Source of the DNA: Acanthococcus lagerstroemiae
Taxonomy: Eukaryota; Arthropoda; Insecta; Hemiptera; Eriococcidae
NCBI GenBank assembly: GCA_031841125.1
Contig: CM063114.1
Span: forward strand, 7,130,001 to 7,194,000
Direction of reading: 5' to 3'
Length of the DNA stretch: 64,000 nucleotides
Shown piece after piece: positions 35,850 through 47,243 of this stretch. Positions within the stretch are counted from its first letter, which is position 1. Each line of letters begins with the position of its first letter. Below the pieces are notes generated by a model. It was not told the origin of the DNA and did no database searches. It worked only from the letters and a program-made list of their open reading frames with translations. The translations under genes were made by a program, and so were the position numbers.

Positions 35850-38800
35850 AGCGTGGAAACCTCTGAGAGCCCCGAACCGCAGAAGGAGGAGAGGCTACAG
35901 AAATTCCCACACCACGTCCGCGACACCTCATCCACAAGAGTCAGTCCATCCCCTCATGAAAGGAGACAGGAATGGGTCGGGAGATATAGAAAAAGAATTC
36001 TCGCAGGCCTCCTCACCGACTAGAGGAGGGCAAGCAAAGTCGGACTATAGGTCCGCCGACTGAACCAATTTTGAAAGCACAACCCCCCCCCCCCCAAAAA
36101 AAAATGAGCCCAACACACAAGAGAAAGATAGCTTGTTAGAATGCAATATTCCAAACTCACTAGATCAACGTGACCTCTCTATCAAGCAACGAATATAACC
36201 AAAATCAAGGGGGATGAAAAATGTATTGAGATTAAAATGGGGTCGAGAAAATAAAATAAACAGACATTAATATTAAGAAAATTTCCAAATGGAATGTAAA
36301 GGATTCGAGGTGATGACCTGAGGAAGAGATGAGGGAATAAAGCCAAACTAAAGGGAGCGGCTAACAAACTTCACCACATTAGTGCGTCACGCCTGGGGAT
36401 CCCGAATCCGTTCTCACTAATGTGGCTATCTGTCTTTTATACCATGTGGATAGGTCTGTTGGGTAAACACATTCTGGCAGAGTGAGAACTGGTACAAGTA
36501 TGGCTCTCAAGCCACCTTGCACTGCAAAACCGGGCGCTGGACATGAGTTAGCAGTCGGGTCGACTACCAACCCAGAGGTGTCAGCCCACTTGCCTACTAG
36601 CCCCCTCCTGCACTTGTCGGTGAAGACCTTTGCAGGTCGGCCAGATTCCCTGGGGGACAAACCATATCCACATCTTCAGACTACTGAGCCGAAACAGATA
36701 AAAAAGAATAAAGAATTTAGGGGACATTTGCACAGGGCAAATGCTGTAGTCTGGTTGGAAACAACGTGACACAGACACCAATAAGCCCACCCAGAACTAG
36801 GGATTCCGGCAACCTCAATTCTGAGGTCGAATTGAGGAGAGGATACCTGACACTATACGATTATACTGGAAAAAAAGAAGAAAAAAAGATGTTTAATGTC
36901 AGGTACCCAGCTCGTTAGCGTAATTTTGAGACATGAGGGGTCTCAGATTACCACCTCGCCTCAATCAAAACTTACGACTTAAAAGCGGCGAGACAAAACT
37001 ATACACACATAGAATCAAATCAATCAAAATAAGATAAAATAAAAAGAGTGGAAACTATCCCGCGGCCGAGGGAAAAAATTGACAACTAAACACTATACAA
37101 AAGTCAACTGTGAACCAAGCAGCATCCGTGGGGGGGGGGAAGCCATCTACCCAGTCCTTAACCCTACATGCTGTTTAAGAAAGAATAGAGTTAAAAACCG
37201 AAAGTTGCATCTGCAATTCAATCAACCTCTCTAGATTGTTAGCACTGAAAACCAACTAGGGGTTAAAGATAGCAAGGTATTTTATAAATATTCGTAGTCT
37301 GGATAGGGGAACCAGGGAAAGTTGGTTCTAATGTATATCTGCTCAAAGATGACGTGAGAATAAAATTAAAATAAAATAAAATAAAGGAACTGTAAACCAT
37401 GGAAAGCAGGGAAATTTACCTGCCCCATCCCCAATAGTGCAGTAAATTAAACAAAACTCAATATTGAAATGCAAGGAGGATAAAAAAACAAGAATAAATA
37501 GAAAAAAATGAGGTAATAAAAAAGGAACAATTCGCATTACGCACTGCCACCAGTTATGTCCCAGACTTTAGTGACCAATAAAAAAAAGTAAAAAAAATGA
37601 AATAAGAATGTTTTTTGACCCCGTATGGGGTCCCGATCCCCATACAAACGGAAATTCTAGGGAAAAAAAAAGAAAAAGGCTGAGTAGGTTAAACTCCCCC
37701 ATCCTACCAGCGAAAAGGAACACTACCACACTGTGGCCCATTGGGGGGATGCGACGATCCAGGAAAGGAGTGAGGGACGATACCACACCACTATAAAAAA
37801 ATTTAAAAAAAGGAAGCACACAGGGGTAGGTCCTCTTTCGATACTCGAAGCAAGGTTCGGGCCGAGGGGTAAATAAAATAAACATCACCGCCATCCCAGA
37901 CCATAAACCAGAGACAGTGGTAACACTCCTTGTAAAAACAAAAGGAGGAATAAAATAAAATATAATGGAACCAATATAAAAAGGGGAAGAATGAAAAGAG
38001 ACAAACAAATAAGTAAATTTAACCCCAAAAAGGAAACATACCCTATTTATAACGCCCGGGGGTGGAATCAAAACGGGCAGAAACCCCGAGTCAAAATAAA
38101 GATAAGAAAAAATAATAATAAAATGACGAATTTAAACTAAAACTGCACGTATCGGGAAAGGGGGGAAATCACCCTTTGAGGGAAACTGAAAAAGAGCAAT
38201 CATTATTAGAATAAAAAAGAATATAAAAACAGACATTACCACAGCAGATCCAATGTTGTTCGAAGATCAGGCCTGGTCGACGAATTCAGTTGTAGCTGCT
38301 GAAAGAGAAAAAGTAAGCTGCCTATTTCTAGGAGTGGAACCACTCCCCTTGCCCCCCATCCACGAAAAACAGGAAAGTATAAAAAATTTATAAAAGTCTT
38401 GAAAAATGGTCTCCCTCCCCCACAGAGCTTCAAAAATTAATTAATAGGAAATAAATAATAAATAATAGGAAAAATTTTACAAGATGAAAGAAATAAAAGA
38501 CCCCATAATTCGACAGTTGAATAATGAAAGTAATAATAATAACAACGGGAAAACTTAGAACCCATTGAAATCGTACAGAAAATAAGAAAATAAAAAAAAA
38601 GACAAAAAAAAATCAATCGAAAACAAACAAATTCGGCCGCATAGATGATTGACTGGAGACAGAAACCCCCAATTCTTCGGATGATAGGCTAGTCGGTCGC
38701 GTTGTCAAGTCCCGGAGCGCACTTTGACTTCGGGGGTGTGCGGCCCTCGCCCCATTACGAAATTACGCCATCACGGTCGATGCTCAGTTAGGCCACCATA

Positions 38801-39950
38801 AGATCATCTCGCGACAAAAATTATGCCCGCACAGGGGCAAATAATTGAGTAACGGCAAACCGACAAACGCCACTTGGGCCGAAAAGTTTCTAATAAATGT
38901 TACTAATAGCCGACTTCGGCAGTATAATCGACCGCGAGGATTCAAAAAAACAAAATATCGTGGTACGAATGTTAGTTAACATTTTCGCGAAATTTCTCCC
39001 GACGTGGAGAAGAACACCCTACCGAGATTACACTCGAGGTCTTCATCAGATGCCGTCGATCCTCCAGCTCTCGACATTCGACTTTTTTTTAATTTAACGT
39101 CTCGCGACTCCCGTTTATCGACTCCCGACTGCCTTTTCGAACCTCTCATCCCGATCTCGCTAACACCGATCTCCACCAGCCAAACTCCCGTGAAAAACTT
39201 CCATTCCTTCTCCAGAGCTCTTGAAGAGGGATCGATGGTAAGAGAGAAACCAGTCCAGCGGATTGGATGGCACAAGAGGGTGGATGTAAATTTTGAAAAT
39301 AAAGCGAGGAGATTGGCTGGAAGAACACAAAGTGGTTTACGACAATTCTTGGGAAGCTGTTGCACTCTGGAAGAGGTCAAGGCTGTCAGGATGATTAATT
39401 TGGAGGATGAGAACATGTGGAAGAATAGGTACATAGATATTCCAGAAATCAGAAAAGAAATAGTGCTTGTGCAAAACAATCGCTGGACTGGCTCTTCAGA
39501 AGACGAATAGGCAGTTGACAAACGCGACTTGATACAAAAGCGCCAGACTCAACAAAGAAAAAAGGAATAGGGAGTGCGCACATTGTTCCAGGACCTGACC
39601 CACGCTCCCAGGTGACACCAAAAACTGGAAAACTATAATAAACCTAAGAAATAATAAAAATGCTGTCGCTCATCAATGTTAATTTTCGTGATACTCGGAA
39701 TCTGCAGAACTATTAATAGTACAGGTAAAGTCAGGAATAAATGGAAAACAATGAAAAAGGACGAAAAAGACATATCATTAGTCAGAATATAATAAATAAG
39801 TGAACAACAGGCGGAAATTCGGAGAAATGGACTTCAAAAGATGTAGGACTGAATGGAGAAATCAAAAAACAGGGGGTACAATGATGGAAATTTAAAGAAG
39901 TAAAATAGAGGATAAAAGAAAAAAAAATTTTGGTTCTCCGATCGCCGAAA
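35850..39950 (+). other. A-rich strand-asymmetric block, unidentified
   Basis: For about 4 kb the plus strand carries far more A than T (for example 37330-37620, 38080-38630 and 39520-39930), unlike the balanced neighbours. Within it 38640-39330 is CpG-rich. No reverse transcriptase, integrase, transposase or terminal repeat was recognised. The 168-codon plus frame at 39004-39510 and the 181-codon minus frame opposite it have no known motif. The 167-codon minus frame at 37568-38071 is F/L/S-rich and follows from the composition. Such asymmetry is common in retroelement genomes, so a decayed retroelement is one possibility. Confidence 0.45.
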
Positions 39951-40144
39951 AATCACGCTACAGCTTGCTACACGGATCACGGATTTATATTTTCATAACA
40001 AAAATTAGTACACGCTAGGGTGGTCGTTATTTTCAAATTTTAATTTCTTGAAGGGTCACACCTCAGATCGGTTCTGTGAACTGAAAATATATTTCTACAA
40101 AGTTTGAAATATTTGTCATAATTTTAGTTTTAAATTGGTAGCCC

Positions 40145-42015
40145 TAACTTACTACTTTCCCTCCTCAGGTCCTCCGCCATGTTAGTTAACTCTTTTGCAT
40201 TTCTAACAATGATGGCGATATCATCAGCAAAACGAAGGCGGTTTAGAAATGTGTTAAATAGATTTCGATCCCTTGCGTTAATTTTTATCCCCTTGGCTGC
40301 CCCATTCACAGCTGGTGAAACACCTGCTCCAGAACCGCATTAAAAATTTTGGGTGACAGGAGATCTCTTTGTTTGACTCCCTTTTCAATTTGAAACAAAA
40401 TTGACTTTTTAACAATTTTCATTTGAGCCCGAGAATTGAGATACACATAAATGTTTTCCAAAATTCTTATATACACTTCTGAGATCTCCTGGCATGCCAG
40501 GGGATCCCAGATTTTGGGGTGAAAAAGAAAGTCAAACGGCTTATTTAAATCTATGGACATTATTGCCAAATCTATTTGGCATTCTTTTGATTTTTTCTAA
40601 CAGCTGACTAAGGGCCTGAATATGGTCGATTGTACCATGTAGCTTTTACGAAAACTTGCCTGGCTTATCGGCTGTTGGCTATCCAGGAGGTTGTAAATTT
40701 TTCATGAATATTTTACATACGTTTGAGGATAAACTGATTCGACGATAATTATTGAATTCTGCCCTATCGCCCTTCTTATGCAGAAGGACAATTTCAGAGA
40801 AACACCATTGTGATGTCAGAGAACCCGACGAGAGAATGCAGTTGAACAGGCTTGCCAGTGGCGTAGCCAATATACGTTTAAATACTTTCGATGTTTCGTT
40901 TTCTGTACCGCCTGGTCCCACGGCCTGCCCTGATTTTAAATTATTTAGACTTTTTTCTGTTTTGTTGGGGTCTATGGAATGGATTTCCTCTCTATTGGTT
41001 AGTTTCATCCGCCAATTGTCGGGGTTACCGCCGGGGACATACCTGTAGGGAGAGGGGAGCTTCCCCCGGAGGAAATTTTTTAGTCAGCAGTTAAAATTTA
41101 TCATTTCAGTCAGGCGGAGATGGAAAATTTCGGTAGAGTTGGAAAAATCCAACAAGTTAAGAGTTTTTTTTTTGCTCTGATGATTTGATACTTGATGGGA
41201 ATTTTGAGTTGAAAAGTGAGAAGTTCGAAAAATTCAACAAATTTAAAGGTTTTTTTTTTTTTGCTTTGATACTTGGGAATTTTCGGTTAGATCAGTTGGG
41301 ACTTTCAGCCCCTCCCCTCCCAGGAAAACTCCTGGGTACGTCTCTGGTTACCGCCCCTAAGCCTATAATCTTCATACATTACACTATAGAACTGTGAGGC
41401 GATTTCAGCAATTTTTTCTCTATCCTTTAACCCGAAACCAAATTCGTTTTTAATTTCAGGAAGTTGAGATGCCTCTTGACAGGGCCTTTTTTGTTTGCTT
41501 TGTGGACCAAGAGCTTTCAATAATCCCTTTTGCCATATTTCTCGTTCAAAATTTCGAACGTCCTCTCGAATCTTTTTCTTGATTAGTTTGTTTAATTCCA
41601 CTAGTTCAATTTGTTCGTGAATAGAGAGGGTAATTTTTTATCTGATTTCAGATCTTTTGGAAATTAATTCATTTGTGTTCATACCTAGTTTATCACGAGT
41701 CCTTGTGAACTTCTTATTGAACCCAAATTTCTTAAGAACAGGAGTCATATCTCCAATTAAAACATCGTACTTTTCTTGCAGATTGTTCGAATTTATATCC
41801 TCCCAATCTTCTTTGTATGGTTTTTGTTTTTTGGGTACAGTTCTGCTTCCTGCCTCAAATGGATGAGAATCTATAGATTACCGGTTTTTGTATCCTCCTT
41901 GCTTTTATGCGAGTAATGGGGGGGGGGATGAGGGATCGTGTCTGATATCATTGATTAGGAGGTGGTCAATTTCATTTTTTGTCTTATCGTCTCGAGATCT
42001 TTACGTTCACTTGTT
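40145..42015 (-). mobile_element. Antisense RTE-like LINE, RT and endonuclease end
   Basis: On the minus strand, reading down from 42015, there is a trace of the endonuclease end (NEIDH-like, about 41950-42005) and a linker with IREDVRNFEREIW (about 41560). RT follows: LKSGQAVGPGGTENE (about 40935), KKGDRAEFNNYRRISL (about 40750-40800), the FDFLFHPKIW block (about 40500) and GVKQRDLLSPKIFNAVLE (about 40330-40385). The intact catalytic block LRFADDIAIIVRNAKEL lies at about 40190-40240. The element breaks off soon after the palm, and the adjoining DNA (GGTGGTCGTTATT near 40020) belongs to repeat W. Frameshifts are few but present. MITE family A splits the frame at 41032. Confidence 0.85.
41032..41346. 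mobile_element. hAT-type MITE, family A, copy 3
   Basis: Begins CGGGGACATACC and ends GGTACGTCTCTG. Flanks are a perfect 8-bp duplication GTTACCGC (41024-41031 and 41347-41354). Removing the insert and one duplication rejoins the LINE frame as YRLRGGNPDNWRMKL on the minus strand, so the empty site is inferable from coding continuity. The interior shares AAAAATCCAACAAGTT and TTTGATACTTGGGAATTTT with the other copies. Confidence 0.95.
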
Positions 42016-42359
42016 TCTGTTTTTTTTTTCTTGAAGAATGTATTTGCAACTGAATTATGTCAGTCTAGGTACGCATGAAACAAAGTTCGGAAAAATAATT
42101 GAGCTAATTAACAAACAACTTCTCTATCGTCTTCACTTACTGTTTACACATGTTTGGCCTACTTCTTCGTTTTCAGGCAAAGTTGATATACATATATCCT
42201 GCTATAAGACAAAGACCCCTCTCTCGACGGAGAAATTGACTAGGAGGTTATGTTTGGAAGCACAAACGAAGCATAAACGATTGCATCTACTTTTCCGTTT
42301 TCAATCCTTTGTCTAATCCCTTTTTCAAAAATTATTTCTCTAGCCACTCTGTAAGTAAT

Positions 42360-42706
42360 CCTCAAAATCTCGGAAGGGGGAGGAGCACAAACCAGCGGAA
42401 ATGTAGCACAACGTTATGCCACTACTTGTAACCCCATCAGTTTAATGGGGTACTTTCGTATCTACAGCCCCACCTCCCCCCTTCCCCCAAAAAAACATGT
42501 TTCCCGAGTGTTTCTGGAAGGGGCAGCACGAACGTAGCACGAATGATTGATACCATTTCTGATCCCGTTAATAAACGTGGGAGTGCTCCCGTTTCTACAG
42601 CTCCCTCGAAAGGTCTCCCAAATCTCTGGAAGGGAGCAGCACAAACGACAGGATTTTCAGCATAAACGCAGCATAAACGATTGACACCATTTTCGATCCC
42701 CTAAAT
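42360..42706 (+). repeat. GGCAGCACAAACG tandem array, left part
   Basis: Units of about 120-145 bp carry GGCAGCACAAACG, a run of CATAAACGATTGACACCAT, TTTTCGATCCCCTA, and GTGCTCCCGTTTCTACAG followed by CTCCC. The same unit continues at 44196-44600, with a hAT transposon between. A related but distinct array lies at 55650-56030. Confidence 0.75.
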
Positions 42707-42859
42707 CAGGGTTGTCCAGACTTGGGGTATACCTGGGCCAAAAATTATTCAGAACATATTACCCCGGGCCGCACCACATTTTCTTGAAAATGTTTCATAC
42801 GGTGCCTTAAAAAGTTATCGTTCTTGTACAAAGGCAGGAATATTAACCACAATATTGAT

Positions 42860-44190
42860 TACAGCTAACTGTAGGAGACGAGGCAAAGATTCATCGGTCA
42901 GCAGATTCTTGAAACGGGTTCTTATTGTTTTCATAGTTGAAAATGCACTTTTACGGGTGTATATGTATTACCAAATATGGACGCAATCTTCAAACTGACA
43001 TCTCTCAGTTGTGGGTATCCTCCCGCTGGCACAAAAATGAATAAGCCTGCAAATCGCAAAGTTCAAGCTGGAAATCAGGAGATTGATTTTCTATGTCAGC
43101 TATGAGCGGGAAAAGTAGTGAGATTTCCTTTTCAAGCTTCTGAAAATCATTGAATCCGTTGTCAAATTCGTCCATAAGCAGCTGTATACATTCTGTAAGT
43201 TCAGAGAAATCAAGGTCCTCAAGTTCGGCTTTTAATTACTGACAACGTTGGAAATGAGTCAAGGTGTTTCTAGCTAACGATGAATTGAAAATATTCAATT
43301 TATTGCGGAAACCATTCGCGTGACGGACTAAATCTGAGATGACTTGGTACCTTCCTTGGAGCTTTAAATTCAGTTCATTGAGGTGAAGCGTGATGTCAAT
43401 CAGGAATGCTAATTCTTTCGAGAATCGAGGGTCGTTCACTTCTTCTGCCATTCGTTCAAAGTTTGATGAAACGTCTGGAATTTTTTTCGGATGCCAAAGA
43501 ATCGTTCAAGACATTTCCCAGCACTAAGCCATCGCACTTTATTGTACTGTAACAACTCCCCATATTCTGCTTCCATGTCCTCCAGGAATTGTTTCAATTT
43601 TCGATGAATGAGATTTGTATTCCCGCCCCTCACAAATTGAGGATTTTGACAACGTATTTCAAAACTCGATTTTCTTGTAGAATTTTCCCGCACGAAGCTT
43701 CCTGATAAATAATACAATGCATTTTTGGACACTTTATTCCTGCTTTTTCAAACAATCCAACGAGCCCAGCATCTTATTTTCCTGCCACAATTGCTGAGAT
43801 TTTGTGAACACTTTCTACGCCTCCAGTCCTATCAACAGACTTCATTACTGCGTCATAAATATCCTTCAGGGTTACCAGTGTTTCTGTAAAACCGGGAAAA
43901 GGCAGGGAAGAGTAGGGGAATTTTGAAATAAAATCGAAAAGTCAGGAAATTTTGAAGAAAATTAATTTTATGATGTTAAAGTATTGTACAATTTTCTCTG
44001 TCGGACTCAATTGAATATTTTTTTTTAAATAATTTGTTTGTTATGAAAAAGTTGGAAAATGAACTGGAAAAATCTGAACAAAATTTTAAAAGTCATGGAA
44101 ATTGTTTTAAGGGGGAGGATGGGGGGGGGAGAACTGGCTACCCTGTCCTTTTTATTTTGTTGTTTCATGCAACGTACACACTGGTCAAAA
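42860..44190 (-). pseudogene. Broken hAT transposase, GTF2IRD2/ZBED5-like
   Basis: Minus strand. EEFFDQC (about 44185) leads through KKDIYDAVMKSVDR, across the MITE, to SAIVAGK then a stop and CPKMHCII (about 43715). EYGELLQYNKVRWLSAGKCL (about 43520-43580) and FLIDITLHLNELNLKLQGRY (about 43335-43410) follow, with NTLTHF near 43255. A C-terminal dimerisation-like region (FGNTYT, KSAFSTMKTIRTRF) lies in 42900-42990 with frameshifts. The VRWLS and LNELNLKLQG blocks are characteristic of the hAT lineage that includes domesticated GTF2IRD2 and ZBED5. Multiple stops make it dead. Confidence 0.85.
43867..44145. mobile_element. hAT-like MITE, family B, copy 2
   Basis: Left end CAGGGTTACCAGTGTTTCTG; right end reverse complement CAGGGTAGCCAGTTCTCC. 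Flanks are TCCTT (43862-43866 and 44146-44150), a 5-bp duplication. Removing the insert and one duplication restores an uninterrupted transposase frame across the junction (MKQQNKKDIYDAV on the minus strand), which confirms both boundaries. The interior has the AAAAGTCAGGAAATTTTGAA motif of the family. Confidence 0.88.
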
Positions 44191-44195
44191 AATTC

Positions 44196-44600
44196 TTCTT
44201 AGCACAAACGAATGCCACCACTTGCAGCTTCATCAGCTTAGTTGGGGCGCTCCCGTTTCTACAGCCCCCAAATATTTTCCTGAGTATCTCAGAAGGGGGC
44301 AGCACAAATGTAACATGAACGATTGACACCATCTTCGATCTCCTCGGTGAAAAGGGGGGTCCCGTTCCTACAGTACCCTCAGAAGTTTTCTCAACTCTTA
44401 AGAAGGAGGCAGCACAAACGACGGGGTTTTCAGGGCAGCCCAGCACTAACAGAGCATAAACAATTGACACTATTTTCGATCCCCTAGAACCCTCGATGGA
44501 TGTGGGGGTGCTCCCGTTTCTACAGCCTCCTCAAAAGTTTTCCCAAATCTCAGGGAGCACCACAAACGACGGGATTTTCAGCACAAAGGAATAATATATG
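44196..44600 (+). repeat. GGCAGCACAAACG tandem array, right part
   Basis: Units at about 44288, 44408 and 44550 repeat GGCAGCACAAACGACGGG, TTTTCAGCACAAA, ATTGACACCATCTTCGATC and GCTCCCGTTTCTACAG. This is the continuation of 42360-42706 beyond the hAT remnant. Confidence 0.75.
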
Positions 44601-47240
44601 TTTCAAATCTCTCAGGGCGAGTGAGGGTCGAGGAAAGGCACTTAAAATATGGAAATTAAGGAAAACTAGAGTAACTGGAATTAGCCCCTTCCCCGTGGAA
44701 CCTGAATGGTGCAGGAGAGGGGGGAAAATAATTCTTACAATGAATTCTTGAAGCCTTAAAACCTACATCTGGGAAAGAAAATATTCTTAGGCTTATATGG
44801 GAGGACTCCTCCAGTAACTGAAGTTCAAATTTCAAAAATCGCTGTTATTTTCCATAAGGGTTTCTCTCTCTTTTAGAGTTTGCTGAAATCTGAAGACAAA
44901 GTTCTTCTCAACTCATGTAACTGACCTAAAAGGTGACCCGACCGAAAACGTGAAATTTTTTCACCAAGAATAAAGAAGTATCACCCTAGTGTACATTCAT
45001 ATGAATTTCATTGTCACAGTTTCACGGACATTTTTTCGTTATTACCATACAAAGCTCTGTATTGTCATGAAATGATCGAAAACAGGCACTTATTATTCCA
45101 TAAGAAGAAAAAGAGTGGTTAGGAGAGCACGAAATTCTTTTGCCGGTTTTAGGCGGCCTCGTAGGGCTCAAGCTCCTTCTTTCAAAATATACCTTAATAA
45201 CTCTCAATACTGTATGCCCCTAGCATGACTTGAACGTATTCAGCTGCCCGCAATTTCTGTATGAAGTATCGAAAACCTGTTATATCATGACTGAGAACCA
45301 AAAAAGGCAGCATTTGCATCACGAGCATCCGATTCTGTAAACGTGATGGGAGACGAAATGATTTTTCGTAGCCTATCCGAATTACAGTGTTCATTCTCTC
45401 GTCGTTCATTATATTTATTGATGAATTTTCAAGACGTTCCCCATTTGGCGCGAATAGTTTAAATGGAAATTGGAAATAATATTCATTTTGAAGCTATTCT
45501 GCGGAAGATAATTCGCGTTGCGAGTAATTAAATTAATTATTGGCAACCGCGGAGCTGTAAATCTTAATTTTCTTTCGCCCTTCGAGAGTTATTCGGTTCT
45601 AGTAGGTCGCGTAGCGCTCCAAGTGCGTCGATTAATTATTCTGTGAAAATTAAAAATTATAATTTCCGTTTATTGAAATTGGTTTTATGAGAGAGAGCGT
45701 ATCAGTAGTTGATGGCGGCGATCTTCGACGGTGTGAAATGTGACCAAGACCTAAAGTGAGGTAAGGTGGATGAAAAAAATGATTTCGAGTAATCAGATCC
45801 CTTCCGAGTTCCACCTTCGCAAAAGGGAAGTTCTCTTAAATCAACATTTGTCTCTGTTGTCCCTGAAGAAATCTTGGATGTGTCGGCGATTAAATTTAAT
45901 TTGTTAAATGCGATGTTCATAACTGGAGAGAGCCCGTTGTTCTAACTCAAATAACTCAAAATACTAGCTCGATGCAGAAATAACGGTTATTTCTTTCCAC
46001 CTAGAGATGAAACATTTACATAGCAACATTTGTAGCCATTTTATACGTTCTCTTTCTCGCAATTGGCACTCGTTTACTATATTTCACTATGCAGCGGAAA
46101 TATTTATTCTCCGTGTTTTAATATTCGATATTGCTTTCTGCGGCGCCATATGCTCGAATGACCGCTGCAAAATGCAGCTCGAAGCACGGCTTAAAGTTAC
46201 CCAGTTTCTGAGCTCTGTGGCTTCATCGAAAGCCATGATCGGCTATACACGAAGATTACTAAGGATGGTCCTTGTCTCGGTTAGATATTTCAAATTTATT
46301 CTTGGGTCTAGCAGAATTAGGAAAAATAAATACAACGATTCGTGGAAAACGGAAATCTGGTAATGGTCAGTGAGTTATACCCGCAAAAATTCGTAAATTT
46401 CTCCCAAAATTGATGAACATCGATTGTATCGAAAAATGTTTATGTTCCTCGCCAAATTTTCCTTTAAAGGGTCCTTTAGAATTATTTCTCCGTAAGTACT
46501 CCAGAAACGTTGTTTAGGGGGCCTGAAAATAATCCTTTACATTATTACTTACCCAGTAACCAGGTATTGTTGGAAAAATGGTTGAATTTTAACGTTTTTT
46601 CAGTGTCAGAGTTCTCTGAGCAGCGAGGTCGCTAATCACCCACGGGTTCATTTTTCTACCTCCCTGTATATCTATCGCACCCTCTCCCCGAATTCTGAAG
46701 AACCACGATTTGTACTCCGTGTTTTTCTACGTCTTATCTATGTTTTTGTCATGACTTCGGTACTAAAACTGCCGAAAACTTCCAACTCTGGTCATTGAAT
46801 CGAAGCTCCGTCTGCGGAGGTTTACAGGTTACAGAATTGAATTTTGATATTATAGAGGGTGGCCACTTGGTCACTTTTTCCATCTTAAGTCTTTTTTGGT
46901 ATTTTTTTTTTTGGAAATATGGTCGTCATCTTTTTCATTTTCTTTCTCCAATACATCAAACTAATATAGCGGATACACTTTCAAATTCTTAGCTGGAAGC
47001 TCCTCTATGTGTATTAACGTCAATGGTATCACATGCTTTGTCTCTTTTAAGAAATTCTTCTATAATGCTACAACTAGAGCTGAAAGATGCTGAAAATAGT
47101 TGCAAGTAATTTCAGTTTACGATTTTGTGACGATGTAACTTCTCTGTTCAATATCATGTTTTCCAAGACTCAGGAAATAGAAACTATAAGTTTGATACTT
47201 AATAACAGAAGCTTATGATTCATATTTTTACAGAGGTGTT
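44601..47240. other. Gene-free stretch
   Basis: No supported gene. The most protein-like frames are a 71-codon minus frame at 45194-45409 and a 118-codon plus frame at 46007-46363. Neither shows a domain I recognise, splice context I can defend, or conservation evidence. Confidence 0.4.
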
Positions 47241-47243
47241 TAA

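Larger units (their letters stand above)
42707..44195 (-). mobile_element. hAT transposon remnant
   Basis: The 3' end carries the hAT-type terminus CAGGGTTGTCCAGACTTGGG with a GGGCCGCA-type subterminal block (42707-42775). The other end is missing: the sequence passes into the tandem array near 44195 without a terminal repeat. It is split by a MITE at 43867-44145. hAT transposases cut and paste DNA flanked by short inverted repeats and leave 8-bp duplications; only one flank of this copy can be read, so its duplication cannot be tested. Confidence 0.85.

Noticed and set aside
37568..38071. 167-codon minus-strand open frame
   Set aside because: The product is dominated by F, L, S and V because the plus strand is A-rich. 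No motif and no signs of selection.
38976..39521. Overlapping open frames of 181 (minus) and 168 (plus) codons
   Set aside because: Both strands are open over a CpG-rich segment, so openness alone is not evidence. No recognisable domain; left within the unidentified A-rich block.
40855..40870. CAGTGGCGTAGCC, identical to a hAT terminus
   Set aside because: Here it is simply the codons for ATPLA in the antisense RTE-like reverse transcriptase, with no partner end or duplication.
45194..45409. 71-codon minus-strand frame that looks protein-like
   Set aside because: No known motif and no defensible splice sites; too short to call without homology or transcript evidence.
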